Shown piece after piece: positions 1 through 8,427 of a DNA stretch of 64,000 nucleotides. Origin of the DNA: Stenotrophomonas rhizophila (lineage in GTDB: Bacteria; Pseudomonadota; Gammaproteobacteria; Xanthomonadales; Xanthomonadaceae); assembly GCF_003751305.1 (NCBI RefSeq), contig NZ_RJKV01000001.1, forward strand, positions 1,345,586 through 1,409,585, given 5' to 3'. The notes under the pieces are model-generated. The model ran no database searches. It was not told the DNA's origin and saw only the letters and a list, made by a program, of their open reading frames with translations. Made by a program: the position numbers and the translations under genes. Numbering within the stretch: position 1 is the stretch's first letter; each line of letters starts with the position of its first letter.

Positions 1-1224
1 CCCACCATCATGGCCAGTACGTACCGTGACTGGTCGCAGGTGGCGCAGGCCTACCAGCTCAAGGGCGGCGAGGCCGCCGCTGTCACGCCGCAGATCCAGG
101 CGCTGGCCGACGAGCTCACCCGGGGCATTACCGACCGTCGCGAGCAGGCTGCCGTGCTGTATCGCTGGGTGGCGCAGAACATCCGCTACGTGGCGGTTTA
201 CCTGGGCAATGGCGGGCTGGAACCCAACCCGGCGCAGAGCATCCTCGACAACCATTACGGCGACTGCAAAGACCATGTCGTGATCCTGGAGGCGTTGTTG
301 GCTGCGCGTGGCATCCAGAGCACGCCGGTGCTGATCGGTGCCGGCGGTGGGCCGACGCTGCCGGCGATTCCGTTGCTGGGCCGTTTCGACCACGCCATCA
401 CCTACATCCCCGAGTTCGACCTGTACCTGGACTCGACCGCGCCCTATGCGCGTGTTGGCCAGTTGCCCGAGGGGGATCTTGGCGCGCCGGTGCTGCATAC
501 CCGCCAGGCCGTCGTGGCGCGCACCCCGGCCAACGATGCCTCGCGCAACGGCACCGGGATCGAGGCAACGTTCCGGTTCGATGCGGCGGGCAATCTGTCT
601 GGCCGGACCGTGCTCCAACCGAGCGGCGTGACCGAAATTGGCATGCGCGGCGCCTTCGCACGGCTCAACGCGCAGAACCGGGCGCGTGCCGAAGAGTCGA
701 TGATGGCCGCGTCCGGCTTCGACGGCAGTGGCGCACTGACGCTGCTGGGTGACCCGCAGGATCTGACCCGGCCGTTCAACTTCCGCTATGACTTCCTGGC
801 CAGCGACTACGTCGATTTTGGCGTGGTCGGCGGGATGGTGCTGCCTGACGCACCGGGCAGCCAATCGTTCCGTGACCTGTATGCCAGCACGTCGGCGCCG
901 GAAAACGCCACGCCGTTCTACTGCAACGACAGTCTGCGCGATGAGCGCTACCAGCTGACCTTCCCGGCGAACGTGCCGATCGTAGCGATCCCGCGCAGCC
1001 AGCACTTCGCCAATGCGGCGGGTGAGTATCAGGTGGACTGGACGCGCGAGGGGCAGCTGATCACCGCGCACCATCGGCTGCACCAGCGGGCCGTACGCGG
1101 GGCGGATGCACTGTGCCAGCCGCAGGATTACGCCGCCTTCCGCGAGCTGTACCAGCAGGTCCGTCGCGGCTTCCGCGGGCAGGTGGTGTATGGGGACCTC
1201 AAGACGGTGCAGGCCGGGCGGTAA
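1..1224 (+). CDS. Transglutaminase-like (DUF3857-type) protein, 5'-truncated
   Basis: The frame is open from the first base, so the true start lies upstream of the window. What is visible is a transglutaminase-like core: the motif GDCKDH with the candidate catalytic Cys encoded at 265-267, a following His in FDHAITY, and an Asp in YLDSTAP, together a Cys-His-Asp triad. The remaining C-terminal half is beta-rich. Proteins with this core usually carry an N-terminal DUF3857 domain, which would be outside the window. They are periplasmic or membrane-associated proteins of poorly defined role. The gene ends 108 bp before lolA on the same strand, with a hairpin between them, so it is probably a separate unit. 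The fold assignment is fairly sure; the substrate is unknown. Confidence 0.8.
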   Translation, partial: PTIMASTYRDWSQVAQAYQLKGGEAAAVTPQIQALADELTRGITDRREQAAVLYRWVAQNIRYVAVYLGNGGLEPNPAQSILDNHYGDCKDHVVILEALLAARGIQSTPVLIGAGGGPTLPAIPLLGRFDHAITYIPEFDLYLDSTAPYARVGQLPEGDLGAPVLHTRQAVVARTPANDASRNGTGIEATFRFDAAGNLSGRTVLQPSGVTEIGMRGAFARLNAQNRARAEESMMAASGFDGSGALTLLGDPQDLTRPFNFRYDFLASDYVDFGVVGGMVLPDAPGSQSFRDLYASTSAPENATPFYCNDSLRDERYQLTFPANVPIVAIPRSQHFANAAGEYQVDWTREGQLITAHHRLHQRAVRGADALCQPQDYAAFRELYQQVRRGFRGQVVYGDLKTVQAGR

Positions 1225-1270
1225 ACCGCGTTCGGGCAAGCGGGTTCCAGCGCATAATGTGGCCCTGATC

Positions 1271-1292
1271 GCCCATTCAGGATTGAATGGGC
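1271..1292 (+). terminator. Hairpin between the transglutaminase-like gene and lolA
   Basis: Perfect 9-bp inverted repeat, GCCCATTCA and TGAATGGGC, around a GGAT loop. There is no T-tract, so it may be a weak terminator or an mRNA-stabilising hairpin. It lies in the only gap between the two same-strand genes. Confidence 0.35.
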
Positions 1293-1332
1293 ACACTGCC
1301 TCCCATCCTTCCCATTCGCCTGGATACCTCGC

Positions 1333-1971
1333 ATGCACACCACCTTCCGCCGCTCCCTGCTTGCCGCCACCCTGGTCGTGGCCAGTGTCGGCTCGGCTTC
1401 GGCCTGGGCAGGCGCCCGTGATGAACTCAACCGCTTCACCCAGGGCCTGAAAGGCCTGGACGGACAGTTCAGCCAGCAGGTGTTCGACAGCAAGGGCAAG
1501 GTCAAGGAAAACACCAGCGGCCGCGTTGCGTTGTCCGCGCCGCGCCTGTTCCGTTGGGAGTACATCAAGCCGCACGAACAGCTGATCGTGGCCGATGGCA
1601 AGAAGGTCTGGGTGTATGAGCCGGACCTGGAGCAGGCCAGCGTGCGCCCGCAGGGCCAGGAAGAGCAGAACAGCCCGCTGACCGCATTGATCAATCCGGC
1701 GCTCCTAGACAAACAGTACGACGTCAGCGAAGAGGCCGCCGTGCGCGATGGCCTGCAGTGGCTGTCGCTGAGCCCGAAGCGTGAGACCGACACCGCCTTC
1801 CAGTACGCCGCGTTGGGCTTCAACGGCCAGGGTCTGGCCCGCATGGAAGTGGTGGACGCGGTGGGTCAGCGCACGGTGATCAACTTCACCGGGTGGAAGC
1901 GCAACCCGAGCTTTGCTGCCGGCACCTTCAGCTTCACCCCGGCCAAGGGTGTGGACGTCATCGGCGAGTAA
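1333..1971 (+). CDS. lolA: Outer-membrane lipoprotein carrier protein LolA
   Basis: A 212-residue periplasmic chaperone that carries lipoproteins released by LolCDE across the periplasm to LolB. A clear Sec signal peptide covers residues 1-24, ending in an Ala-Ser-Ala cleavage site. The mature part starts with the family pattern (RDELNRFTQGLKGLDGQFSQ) and contains the conserved FRWEY and the lipid-chaperone half-barrel strands. Length fits the family (about 200 residues). It is followed after 35 bp by rarA and then crcB on the same strand, an arrangement common in Xanthomonadaceae that suggests co-transcription. Nothing unusual in it. Confidence 0.95.
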   Translation: MHTTFRRSLLAATLVVASVGSASAWAGARDELNRFTQGLKGLDGQFSQQVFDSKGKVKENTSGRVALSAPRLFRWEYIKPHEQLIVADGKKVWVYEPDLEQASVRPQGQEEQNSPLTALINPALLDKQYDVSEEAAVRDGLQWLSLSPKRETDTAFQYAALGFNGQGLARMEVVDAVGQRTVINFTGWKRNPSFAAGTFSFTPAKGVDVIGE

Positions 1972-2006
1972 CGGCCGCGGGCGTTCGGCCGCGATAGAAT
2001 AGCGAC

Positions 2007-3368
2007 GTGGCCAGAAACCGAACGACATTCAATGGGCCCGATCTGCTGACCGTGGATCGCGACAACATGCGTCCGCTCGCCGAGCGGATGCGCCCGCAGA
2101 CGCTGGATGAAATGGTGGGCCAGAAGCGCCTGCTCGCGCCGGGCAGCGCGCTGCGCCGGGCCGTCGAGTCCGGCCATGTGCACTCGATGATCCTGTGGGG
2201 CCCGCCAGGCTGCGGCAAGACGACACTGTCGCTGCTGCTTGCGCATTACGCCGATGCCGAGTTCCGTGCGATCTCGGCCGTGCTGTCCGGTCTGCCCGAG
2301 GTGCGCCAGGTGCTGGCCGAAGCCGCGCAGCGCTTCGCCGAAGGGCGTCGCACGGTGCTGTTCGTGGACGAAGTGCACCGTTTCAACAAAGCCCAGCAGG
2401 ATGCGTTCCTGCCGCATATCGAACGCGGCACCATCGTGTTCGTGGGTGCCACCACCGAAAACCCTTCGTTCGAACTGAACTCGGCGCTGCTGTCGCGGTG
2501 CCGCGTGCACGTGCTGGAGTCGGTGTCTCCGGCGGACATCGTGGAGGCGCTGGAGCGTGCGCTGCAGGACACCGAGCGTGGCCTGGGCGCGGAGCAGCTG
2601 CAGGTGGCGCCGGAGGCGTTGCTGGAGATCGCCACCGCCGCCGATGGCGATGTGCGACGCGGCCTGACCCTGCTGGAGATCGCGGCCGAGCTGGCCAGTG
2701 GCGACGGCGGGCGGATCAGTCCGGAGATGCTGGTGCAGGTGCTGGCAGACCGCACGCGTCGCTTCGACAAGGGCGGCGAGCAGTTCTACGACCAGATCTC
2801 GGCGCTGCACAAATCCGTGCGCAGCTCCAACCCGGATGCCGCGCTGTACTGGCTGACGCGCATGCTCGATGGTGGCTGTGATCCGTCGTATCTGGCACGT
2901 CGCCTGACCCGGATGGCGATCGAGGATATCGGGTTGGCCGATCCGCGCGCGCAGTCGATGGCGCTGGAAGCCTGGGACATCTACGAGCGGCTGGGCAGCC
3001 CGGAAGGCGAGCTCGCGTTCGCGCAGCTGGTGCTGTATCTGGCCAGTACCGCCAAGTCGAACGCCGGCTATGCCGCCTTCAACAAGGCCAAGCAGGAAGT
3101 GCGCGAGACCGGTACCCAGGAGGTGCCGCTGCACCTGCGCAACGCGCCGACCAAGCTGATGAAGGAGCTGGGCTACGGCAAGACCTATCAGTACGATCAC
3201 GATGCCGACGGCGGCATCGCGCTGGACCAGACCGGTTTCCCCGATGCAATGGGCGAGCGGGTGTATTACGAGCCGGTGCCGCGCGGGCTTGAGATCAAGC
3301 TGAAAGAGAAACTGGACCGCCTGCGTGCCGCCCGGGAACAGGCGCGTGCGGAGAAGGGCGCGGACTGA
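2007..3368 (+). CDS. rarA: Replication-associated recombination protein A (MgsA/RarA AAA+ ATPase)
   Basis: A 453-residue AAA+ ATPase of the clamp-loader-like RarA/MgsA/WRNIP1 family, which acts at stalled replication forks. Walker A (GPPGCGKTT) lies near residues 65-73 and Walker B (LFVDEVHR) near 117-124, followed by the family [14 protein letters not shown] stretch, sensor 1 ([12 protein letters not shown]) and the C-terminal tetramerisation region with IEDIGLADP and PEGELAFAQ. The start is the GTG at 2007; an ATG at 2067 would shorten the N-terminus by 20 residues but leave all domains intact. The stop overlaps the crcB start (TGATG), which indicates translational coupling. Confidence 0.95.
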   Translation: MARNRTTFNGPDLLTVDRDNMRPLAERMRPQTLDEMVGQKRLLAPGSALRRAVESGHVHSMILWGPPGCGKTTLSLLLAHYADAEFRAISAVLSGLPEVRQVLAEAAQRFAEGRRTVLFVDEVHRFNKAQQDAFLPHIERGTIVFVGATTENPSFELNSALLSRCRVHVLESVSPADIVEALERALQDTERGLGAEQLQVAPEALLEIATAADGDVRRGLTLLEIAAELASGDGGRISPEMLVQVLADRTRRFDKGGEQFYDQISALHKSVRSSNPDAALYWLTRMLDGGCDPSYLARRLTRMAIEDIGLADPRAQSMALEAWDIYERLGSPEGELAFAQLVLYLASTAKSNAGYAAFNKAKQEVRETGTQEVPLHLRNAPTKLMKELGYGKTYQYDHDADGGIALDQTGFPDAMGERVYYEPVPRGLEIKLKEKLDRLRAAREQARAEKGAD

Positions 3369-3766
3369 TGGACGGCATTGGCCTGTGGTGGCAGCAGCTC
3401 GGGCTGGTGATGGCCGGCGGCGCACTGGGCGCGGCGCTGCGTTTCGTGATCGGCGATGCGATGCTGCGCCAGTTCGGTACTTGCTTCCCGTGGGGCACGC
3501 TGACGGTGAACCTGGTCGGCGCGTTCGTGGCGGGTTACGTGATGATCTGGCTGCAGAGTCGTGGCACGGCCGCGGTGTACTGGCGCGCCTTTCTGATCGT
3601 GGGAATCGTGGGCGGGTTGACCACGTTTTCGTCGATGATGCTCGAGTCGCTGGTGTTTACCCGCGCGGATCGAAGCCTGATGGTGCCGCTGTATCTGGGC
3701 ATCAGTCTGCTCGGTGGCATGCTGCTGGTGTGGGCTGGCGCGCGTGTGGCCGAGGCGTGGCGCTGA
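3368..3766 (+). CDS. crcB: Fluoride exporter CrcB
   Basis: A 132-residue membrane protein with four predicted transmembrane helices. It carries the family motifs [10 protein letters not shown] near the N-terminus, [15 protein letters not shown] in helix 2 and [13 protein letters not shown] in helix 3. It works as a dual-topology dimer forming a fluoride channel in the inner membrane. Its ATG overlaps the rarA stop, so it depends on the rarA transcript. I see no fluoride riboswitch in front of it, and none would be expected inside an operon. Confidence 0.93.
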   Translation: MDGIGLWWQQLGLVMAGGALGAALRFVIGDAMLRQFGTCFPWGTLTVNLVGAFVAGYVMIWLQSRGTAAVYWRAFLIVGIVGGLTTFSSMMLESLVFTRADRSLMVPLYLGISLLGGMLLVWAGARVAEAWR

Positions 3767-3823
3767 GGTTCACACGCTGCCATCGCAGAAATCCACGCAA
3801 AACGCTGGATTAAAGTGATGTCT

Positions 3824-3835
3824 CACGATATCGTG
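3824..3835. promoter_or_regulatory. Palindrome upstream of the small AT-hook-like gene
   Basis: CACGATATCGTG is a perfect 12-bp palindrome 28 bp before the 3864 start codon. It could be an operator or simply part of a transcribed leader; an 18-codon ORF (ATG at 3818) also runs across it. Its role is inferred from position only. Confidence 0.25.
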
Positions 3836-3863
3836 CGCGCCCCCGTTTGCATCCTCGTCCGTC

Positions 3864-4136
3864 ATGCGCGATGAACAAGACCCCGGAACACTGGAACTGA
3901 CGCTGCCGCGCAAGCGCGGCCGTCCGCCCACGTTCGGCTACGCGATGACCGATGCACAGCGTGCGGCCCGTTACCGTGCGCGCCGCGCCGGGCAGGCCGG
4001 GCATGCCGATGTGCGCAACTGCAGCGACATGGTGCTGCTGGACAAGATCCGCGCCTCGATCACCAGCAAGGACCCGGAACTGACCGGCTTCCTGGTACAC
4101 GTGCTCTGGCAGCGCTACCCGCTGCAGCTCAAGTAA
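3864..4136 (+). CDS. Small basic protein with AT-hook-like motif
   Basis: A 90-residue protein of unknown function. Residues 16-22 read RKRGRPP, matching the AT-hook core (RGRP) that binds the minor groove of AT-rich DNA. It is followed by an Arg/Ala-rich helix (DAQRAARYRARRAGQ) and a C-terminal helical part (LLDKIRASITSKDPELTGFLVHVLWQRYP). This suggests a small DNA-binding or regulatory protein, but no family could be named. The last 8 bases overlap the 3' end of the convergent LysR gene. Composition matches the neighbourhood, so it is probably a native gene. Confidence 0.6.
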   Translation: MRDEQDPGTLELTLPRKRGRPPTFGYAMTDAQRAARYRARRAGQAGHADVRNCSDMVLLDKIRASITSKDPELTGFLVHVLWQRYPLQLK

Positions 4137-5022
4137 GCGCGCCCGCCCGTTCCTGATCGAGCAGGCCCGTCAGGCGCACGGCCAGGGCTTTGACCAGCGG
4201 GTCGGCTGTGGTGCGGTGAAGCAGCGCGATCTCGAACGTGTCGATGGGCGGCAACCCTTGTTCCGGACCCAGCACGGTGTGCTCGCGACTCAGGGCGCGC
4301 GCCGGCAGCAGGCTGATGCCCATGCCATCGGCGACGGCGCCCTGGATGCCGCTCAGGCTGGAACTGGTGAAGCTGATCCGCCAGCGCCGGCCGAGTGCTT
4401 CGATGGCATCGATGATGTCGTCGCGATACAGCCCGCGCGGAGGGAAGGTGACCAATGGCACCGGATCCAGGCCGATGCAGCCATTGCGGGCACTGTCGAT
4501 CCAGACCATCGTCTCCGGCCAGCAGGCCACGGCGGCGCGGCTGTTGCGGCGCTGCTTGACCAGGATCAGATCGAGTTCGCCGTGATCGTAGCCATTGGCC
4601 AGGTCGCGGCTGAGGCCGCTGGTGACTTCCAGCTTGACCTGGGGGTGCTCGCGGTTGAAGGCGCCGAGCAGCTGGGTGGTCGCGGCGCTGACGAAGTCTT
4701 CCGGAACCCCCAGCCGGACGGTGACGGCCACCGTGGTGCCGGCAAGCGCTTCGAGCAGTTGGTCATTGAGCGCCAGCAGTTGGCGGGCATGGCCAAGCAC
4801 GAGCTGCCCGGCATCGGTGGGATGCACGTCGCGGTTGCCGCGCACCAGCAATGGATGGCCCGCCATCTCCTCCAGCCGACGGATCTTCTGGCTGATGGTG
4901 GATTGGGTGGAGTGCAGACGCGCCGCCGCCGTGGTGAAGCTTGCGCAGTCGGCCACCATCACCATGGCGCGCAGCAGGTCCAGGTCGAACAGGGTGCGAT
5001 TCGGTTTTTCACTTGCGGTCAT
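4129..5022 (-). CDS. LysR-family transcriptional regulator
   Basis: About 297 residues, the usual LysR length. The N-terminal winged HTH reads LLRAMVMVADCASFTTAAARLHSTQSTISQKIRRLEEMAGHPLLVRG, the classic LysR recognition pattern, followed by the linker helix and a periplasmic-binding-like effector domain starting near VRLGVPEDF. I chose the ATG at 5022; a TTG at 5058 would add 12 residues but is a weaker start. It is convergent with the small 3864 gene and transcribed in the same direction as the WYL regulator upstream. The regulated gene and inducer are not apparent from the neighbours. Confidence 0.88.
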   Translation of the reverse strand: MTASEKPNRTLFDLDLLRAMVMVADCASFTTAAARLHSTQSTISQKIRRLEEMAGHPLLVRGNRDVHPTDAGQLVLGHARQLLALNDQLLEALAGTTVAVTVRLGVPEDFVSAATTQLLGAFNREHPQVKLEVTSGLSRDLANGYDHGELDLILVKQRRNSRAAVACWPETMVWIDSARNGCIGLDPVPLVTFPPRGLYRDDIIDAIEALGRRWRISFTSSSLSGIQGAVADGMGISLLPARALSREHTVLGPEQGLPPIDTFEIALLHRTTADPLVKALAVRLTGLLDQERAGALT

Positions 5023-5075
5023 GCCGTCATTCTGAGTTGCAATGGCTGTCGGCGCCAATGTCGACGCGCATGCGG

Positions 5076-6074
5076 TCAGGTGCTGTTGGTGCCTGCCGAG
5101 GCCTCCGACGGTTCGCTACGGGCCAGGCTGCGAGTGATCCGCTCGCGCGCCTCGCGCATGGCCTGATGCAGCGCAGGGGGTCCCAGCACCTCGAAGTCCA
5201 GACCCAGCGCCAACAGCCAGTACACCACCGTTCCCAAGGGGTTGGCGGCGCAGCGCAGCAGGCAGCGCCGATCATCGACCGCTTCCAGCTCCCCGGCCGA
5301 TGCCGGTATCTGCTGGCGCATGACCGACAGCGGCGCATGCAGGATGATCCGGGCCTCGTCGTGGTACTGGCCCAGCGAGAGCGAGCGGGCGACCCATTGG
5401 CGCAGGTCACCGTCGCCTGGGCCTGCGCGGGGTACAAAATGCGCGCCCACCAGCGGTGCGCTGGCGATCCGGTCGATGCGGAAGGTGCGCCAGTCATTGC
5501 GTCCGGTGTCCCAGGCGACCAGGTACCACCGGCGATCGGTGTGCACCACGCCTTGGGGATCGACCTGGCGGGCGCTGGAGACACCCTCGCGGTCGGTGTA
5601 GTCGAAGCGGAGTTGCACCTGGTCGCGACATGCGCAGGCGAGGGTGGTCAGCCGCCCCGCATCGACCTGCGGGCCGATCGGGCTGGCGGGGAGAAGCGTC
5701 GAGCGCAGCGCGGCCAGCCGGGGGCGCAGTCGCGGTGGCATGGCCTGTTCGATTTTCACCAGCGCCGTGATCGCGGTCTGCTCGATGCCGCTGATCGTGC
5801 CGGTCACGGCCGTGCGCAGCGCGACAGCGGCCGCCAGTGCTTCCTCGTCATCCAGCAGCAGTGGCGGTAATGCGCGCCCCGGACGGAACGCATAGCCGCC
5901 GGCGATGCCGGTGCTGGCGTGGATGGGGTAGCCAAGCTGGCGTAGGCGATCAATGTCCCGCCGCAGCGTGCGCGGGTGGATGGCCATGCGCTCGGCCAGC
6001 TCGCCGCCGGCCCAGTGCGGGCGGGATTGCAGCAACGAAAGCAGGCTCAGCAGGCGGGCGGAGGCGGTCAGCAT
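5076..6074 (-). CDS. WYL-domain (YafY-type) transcriptional regulator
   Basis: About 332 residues: an N-terminal DeoR/HTH_11 winged helix (LLSLLQSRPHWAGGELAERMAIHPRTLRRDIDRLRQLGYPI), then a WYL domain containing VHTDRRWYLVAWDTGRNDWRTFRIDRI, and a C-terminal WCX extension. Proteins of this type sense small ligands, often nucleotides or nucleic acids, through the WYL barrel. The start at ATG 6074 is preferred over ATG 6095 because the latter overlaps a perfect inverted repeat that looks like the operator. The gene is divergent from a glutathione S-transferase gene, its probable target. Confidence 0.85.
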   Translation of the reverse strand: MLTASARLLSLLSLLQSRPHWAGGELAERMAIHPRTLRRDIDRLRQLGYPIHASTGIAGGYAFRPGRALPPLLLDDEEALAAAVALRTAVTGTISGIEQTAITALVKIEQAMPPRLRPRLAALRSTLLPASPIGPQVDAGRLTTLACACRDQVQLRFDYTDREGVSSARQVDPQGVVHTDRRWYLVAWDTGRNDWRTFRIDRIASAPLVGAHFVPRAGPGDGDLRQWVARSLSLGQYHDEARIILHAPLSVMRQQIPASAGELEAVDDRRCLLRCAANPLGTVVYWLLALGLDFEVLGPPALHQAMREARERITRSLARSEPSEASAGTNST

Positions 6075-6093
6075 GCGCGCCAGCGTAACAGTC

Positions 6094-6118
6094 ATTGCGG
6101 GCTGATTCTGTCCGCAAT
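6094..6118. promoter_or_regulatory. Candidate operator in the WYL regulator / GST intergenic region
   Basis: Perfect inverted repeat ATTGCGG, 11-bp spacer, CCGCAAT, between the divergent start codons of the WYL regulator (6074) and the GST (6192). Position and symmetry fit a dimeric-regulator site controlling both promoters. Confidence 0.5.
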
Positions 6119-6191
6119 GCTGCCTAGTCTTGAGGGCACGGTGCAGCACCTGTTCCGCCGCACCTTTCCGCCCCTTTCAAGGAGTTCTTCA

Positions 6192-6797
6192 ATGTCACTG
6201 GTTTTCTATTGGCACCCCATGTCCAGCGCCACCCCGGTCGCGTGCGCTCTGGCCGAGCTGTCCGTCCCGCACGACCGGGTCAAGATCGACATCCGCAACG
6301 GCGAGCAGCGCACGCCTGCGTATCTGGCGATCAATCCGAACGGCAAGGTCCCGTGCCTGGTGGTGGACGGCACGCCCCTGTTTGAAGGTCTGGCCATCCA
6401 CCTGTGGTTGGGCGAGCAGTACGGGGTGGGCCAGGGCCTGTGGCCGGCGGCGGGGACCCCGGCTCGACTGGAGGCGATGTCCTGGTGCACGTGGGCGTAC
6501 GTTACCTACGCAGCGGTGCTGGGGCGGGTATGGCTGGCGACCGTGGACGATGCGCTGCGCAGCGTGGAGCATGCTGCGGCGGGCATCCGTGCCGCCAACG
6601 AACTGCTGGATCTGTTGGAGGCGCGCCTGTCGCAGCAGCCGTGGATGGTTGGCGAGGCATACTCGTTGGTGGATCTGGTGGTTGGCCAGGTGGTGGGCTA
6701 CGGCACCCATCTGGGGGCGGTGGTGGATGCGCATCCGGCGGTTGCAGCCTGGCTGCAGCGGGTGCAGGCCCCCCCGGCCATGCAGGGCGAGAACTGA
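6192..6797 (+). CDS. Glutathione S-transferase family protein
   Basis: A 201-residue protein with the thioredoxin-like N-terminal GST domain (FYWHPMSSATPVACALAEL, then the cis-Pro segment NPNGKVPCLVVDG and LFEGLAIHLWLGEQY) and an all-helical C-terminal domain. The start at 6192 follows an AAGGAG ribosome-binding site; the longer open frame upstream has no support. It conjugates glutathione to, or reduces, an unknown electrophile. It is divergent from a WYL regulator with a shared operator-like repeat, so it is probably regulated by it. Confidence 0.87.
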   Translation: MSLVFYWHPMSSATPVACALAELSVPHDRVKIDIRNGEQRTPAYLAINPNGKVPCLVVDGTPLFEGLAIHLWLGEQYGVGQGLWPAAGTPARLEAMSWCTWAYVTYAAVLGRVWLATVDDALRSVEHAAAGIRAANELLDLLEARLSQQPWMVGEAYSLVDLVVGQVVGYGTHLGAVVDAHPAVAAWLQRVQAPPAMQGEN

Positions 6798-6922
6798 GGC
6801 TGCTGCGTATTGCAGCAGGCTCCATTGCAATTGTGCATGCGCATCATGCTGAAATTTAACTGGTGAATGTGCCGGGCCTGACCGTAAGGTGGCCCGGTTC
6901 TCTTTTTTCCGGTGCGCTCTCC

Positions 6923-8368
6923 ATGTCCTTCCGTCTTGCGATCCCGGTGCTGCTTGCACTGGCCCCTTCCGCGTTCGCAGCCGAGCAGGCCGATCTAATG
7001 ATCCGGCATGCCACCGTGGTCGACGTCGAGCGCGCCACGACGGTGGCCGACCAGACGGTCGTGGTGCGTGGCCAGGACATCGTGGCGGTCGGCAATGACC
7101 GGGCGATGCGCAAAGCGTGGCGAGCCAGGCAGGACGTCGATGGCAAGGGGCGCTATCTGATTCCCGGGCTGTGGGACATGCACGTGCATTTCGGCGGCGG
7201 CCCGGCGCTCATCGACGAGAACAAGGCGCTGCTCCCGCTGTACATCGCCCATGGCATCACCACCATCCGTGATGCTTCTGGAGATCTGCCCGAGCAGGTA
7301 CTGCAGTGGCGCGGTGAGATCGCCAGCGGCCAACTGGCCGGCCCGCAGCTGTTCACCTCCGGGGCAAAGATCGAAGGCGTCAAGCCGGTCTGGAAGGGCA
7401 CCATTGAAGTGGGCTCGCAGGCCGATCTGGATGCGGCGTTCGTGCGCCTCAAACGCGACCGCGTCGATTTCGTCAAAATCACCGACAGCACCCTGACTCC
7501 GGAGCTGTTCCTGGCTGCCGTGCGCGGCGCGCGCGCCAATGGGCTGCGTGCCTCCGGCCACATCCCGATGGCGTTGACCGTGCAGCAGGCCGTCGATGCC
7601 GGTATCAGCTCGATCGAGCACCTGGACTACGCCTACAAAGCCGGGGTCAAGGATGAGGCGGCCATTGCCGCGGACTTCGCGGCCAAGCGGATTGATCGTG
7701 CCCAGGCCAACGCACGATTGGATGCGGGTTTCGACCGTGACACTGCCATGGCCGCCTATCGCGGTTTCGCGACCAAGGGCGTATTCGTGACGCCGACACT
7801 CAACGGCGGACGCATTTTGGACTTCCTGGACCAGGACGACCATCACGACGATCCCTATCTGGCCTACATCGGTCCGAAGCTGCAGGCCACCTACGCCTGG
7901 CGCGTCGAGCGTGCGGCCAAGGCGACGCCGGCACAGATCCAGGCCCGGCATCAGGAGTACCACCAGGTCGCTGCGGTACTACCGATGCTGCAGCAGGCCG
8001 GGGTCACGATCATGGCCGGCACCGATGCGGGCTTCCTCAACTCGTTCAACTATCCGGGCATCGGCCTGCATGACGAACTGTCACTGTTCGTCAAGGAAGG
8101 GCTGAGCCCGGCGCAGGCACTTTCGGCGGCGACGCGCGCGGGCCCGGCCTGGTTCGGTACGCTGGACCGCTACGGTGCGGTCGCGCCAGGCAAGGCCGCC
8201 GATCTGGTGTTGCTGGAGCGCAATCCGCTGGAGGACATCGAGGCCACGCGTGGCATCCAGTACGTGGTGCTGCGCGGCCAGGGGTATGACCGCAAAGCGC
8301 TCGATGCGCTGCTGGAGCAGACCAAGGCGAAGGTCGCGGCGTGGAAGGCGGAAGAAACGAAAGAGTAA
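6923..8368 (+). CDS. Secreted amidohydrolase-family protein
   Basis: A 481-residue metal-dependent hydrolase of the amidohydrolase superfamily (imidazolonepropionase/Xaa-Pro-dipeptidase-like branch). A Sec signal peptide (MSFRLAIPVLLALAPSAFA) supports the ATG at 6923 rather than the GTG at 6863. Metal-binding elements in order are: MHVHFGG, a candidate carboxylated Lys in DFVKITDS, RASGHIP, SSIEHLDY and MAGTDAGF. The C-terminus has the typical APGKAADLVLLERNPLEDI return strand. It is likely periplasmic and may cleave peptides or cyclic amides; the substrate is not predictable. A GC-rich imperfect hairpin follows the stop. Confidence 0.87.
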   Translation: MSFRLAIPVLLALAPSAFAAEQADLMIRHATVVDVERATTVADQTVVVRGQDIVAVGNDRAMRKAWRARQDVDGKGRYLIPGLWDMHVHFGGGPALIDENKALLPLYIAHGITTIRDASGDLPEQVLQWRGEIASGQLAGPQLFTSGAKIEGVKPVWKGTIEVGSQADLDAAFVRLKRDRVDFVKITDSTLTPELFLAAVRGARANGLRASGHIPMALTVQQAVDAGISSIEHLDYAYKAGVKDEAAIAADFAAKRIDRAQANARLDAGFDRDTAMAAYRGFATKGVFVTPTLNGGRILDFLDQDDHHDDPYLAYIGPKLQATYAWRVERAAKATPAQIQARHQEYHQVAAVLPMLQQAGVTIMAGTDAGFLNSFNYPGIGLHDELSLFVKEGLSPAQALSAATRAGPAWFGTLDRYGAVAPGKAADLVLLERNPLEDIEATRGIQYVVLRGQGYDRKALDALLEQTKAKVAAWKAEETKE

Positions 8369-8377
8369 TGGATTCGG

Positions 8378-8404
8378 GCGCGCTCACCGGTGTGGTGGGC
8401 GCGC
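8378..8404. terminator. GC-rich hairpin between convergent genes
   Basis: Arms GCGCGCTCACC and GGTGGGCGCGC (one G-T wobble) around a 5-nt loop, sitting between the convergent amidohydrolase and glycosidase genes. There is no T-tract; the terminator role is inferred from position. Confidence 0.4.
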
Positions 8405-8427
8405 ACGGGGCTGGACAGTGAGCCGGT

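Noticed and set aside
3368..3400. Possible fluoride riboswitch for crcB
   Set aside because: The gene overlaps the end of rarA, so there is no leader in which a riboswitch could lie.
1866..3425. 519-codon open frame on the minus strand over rarA
   Set aside because: It is antisense to a clear AAA+ gene, has a His/Arg/Gln-rich composition and no recognisable domain; it comes from the high GC content.
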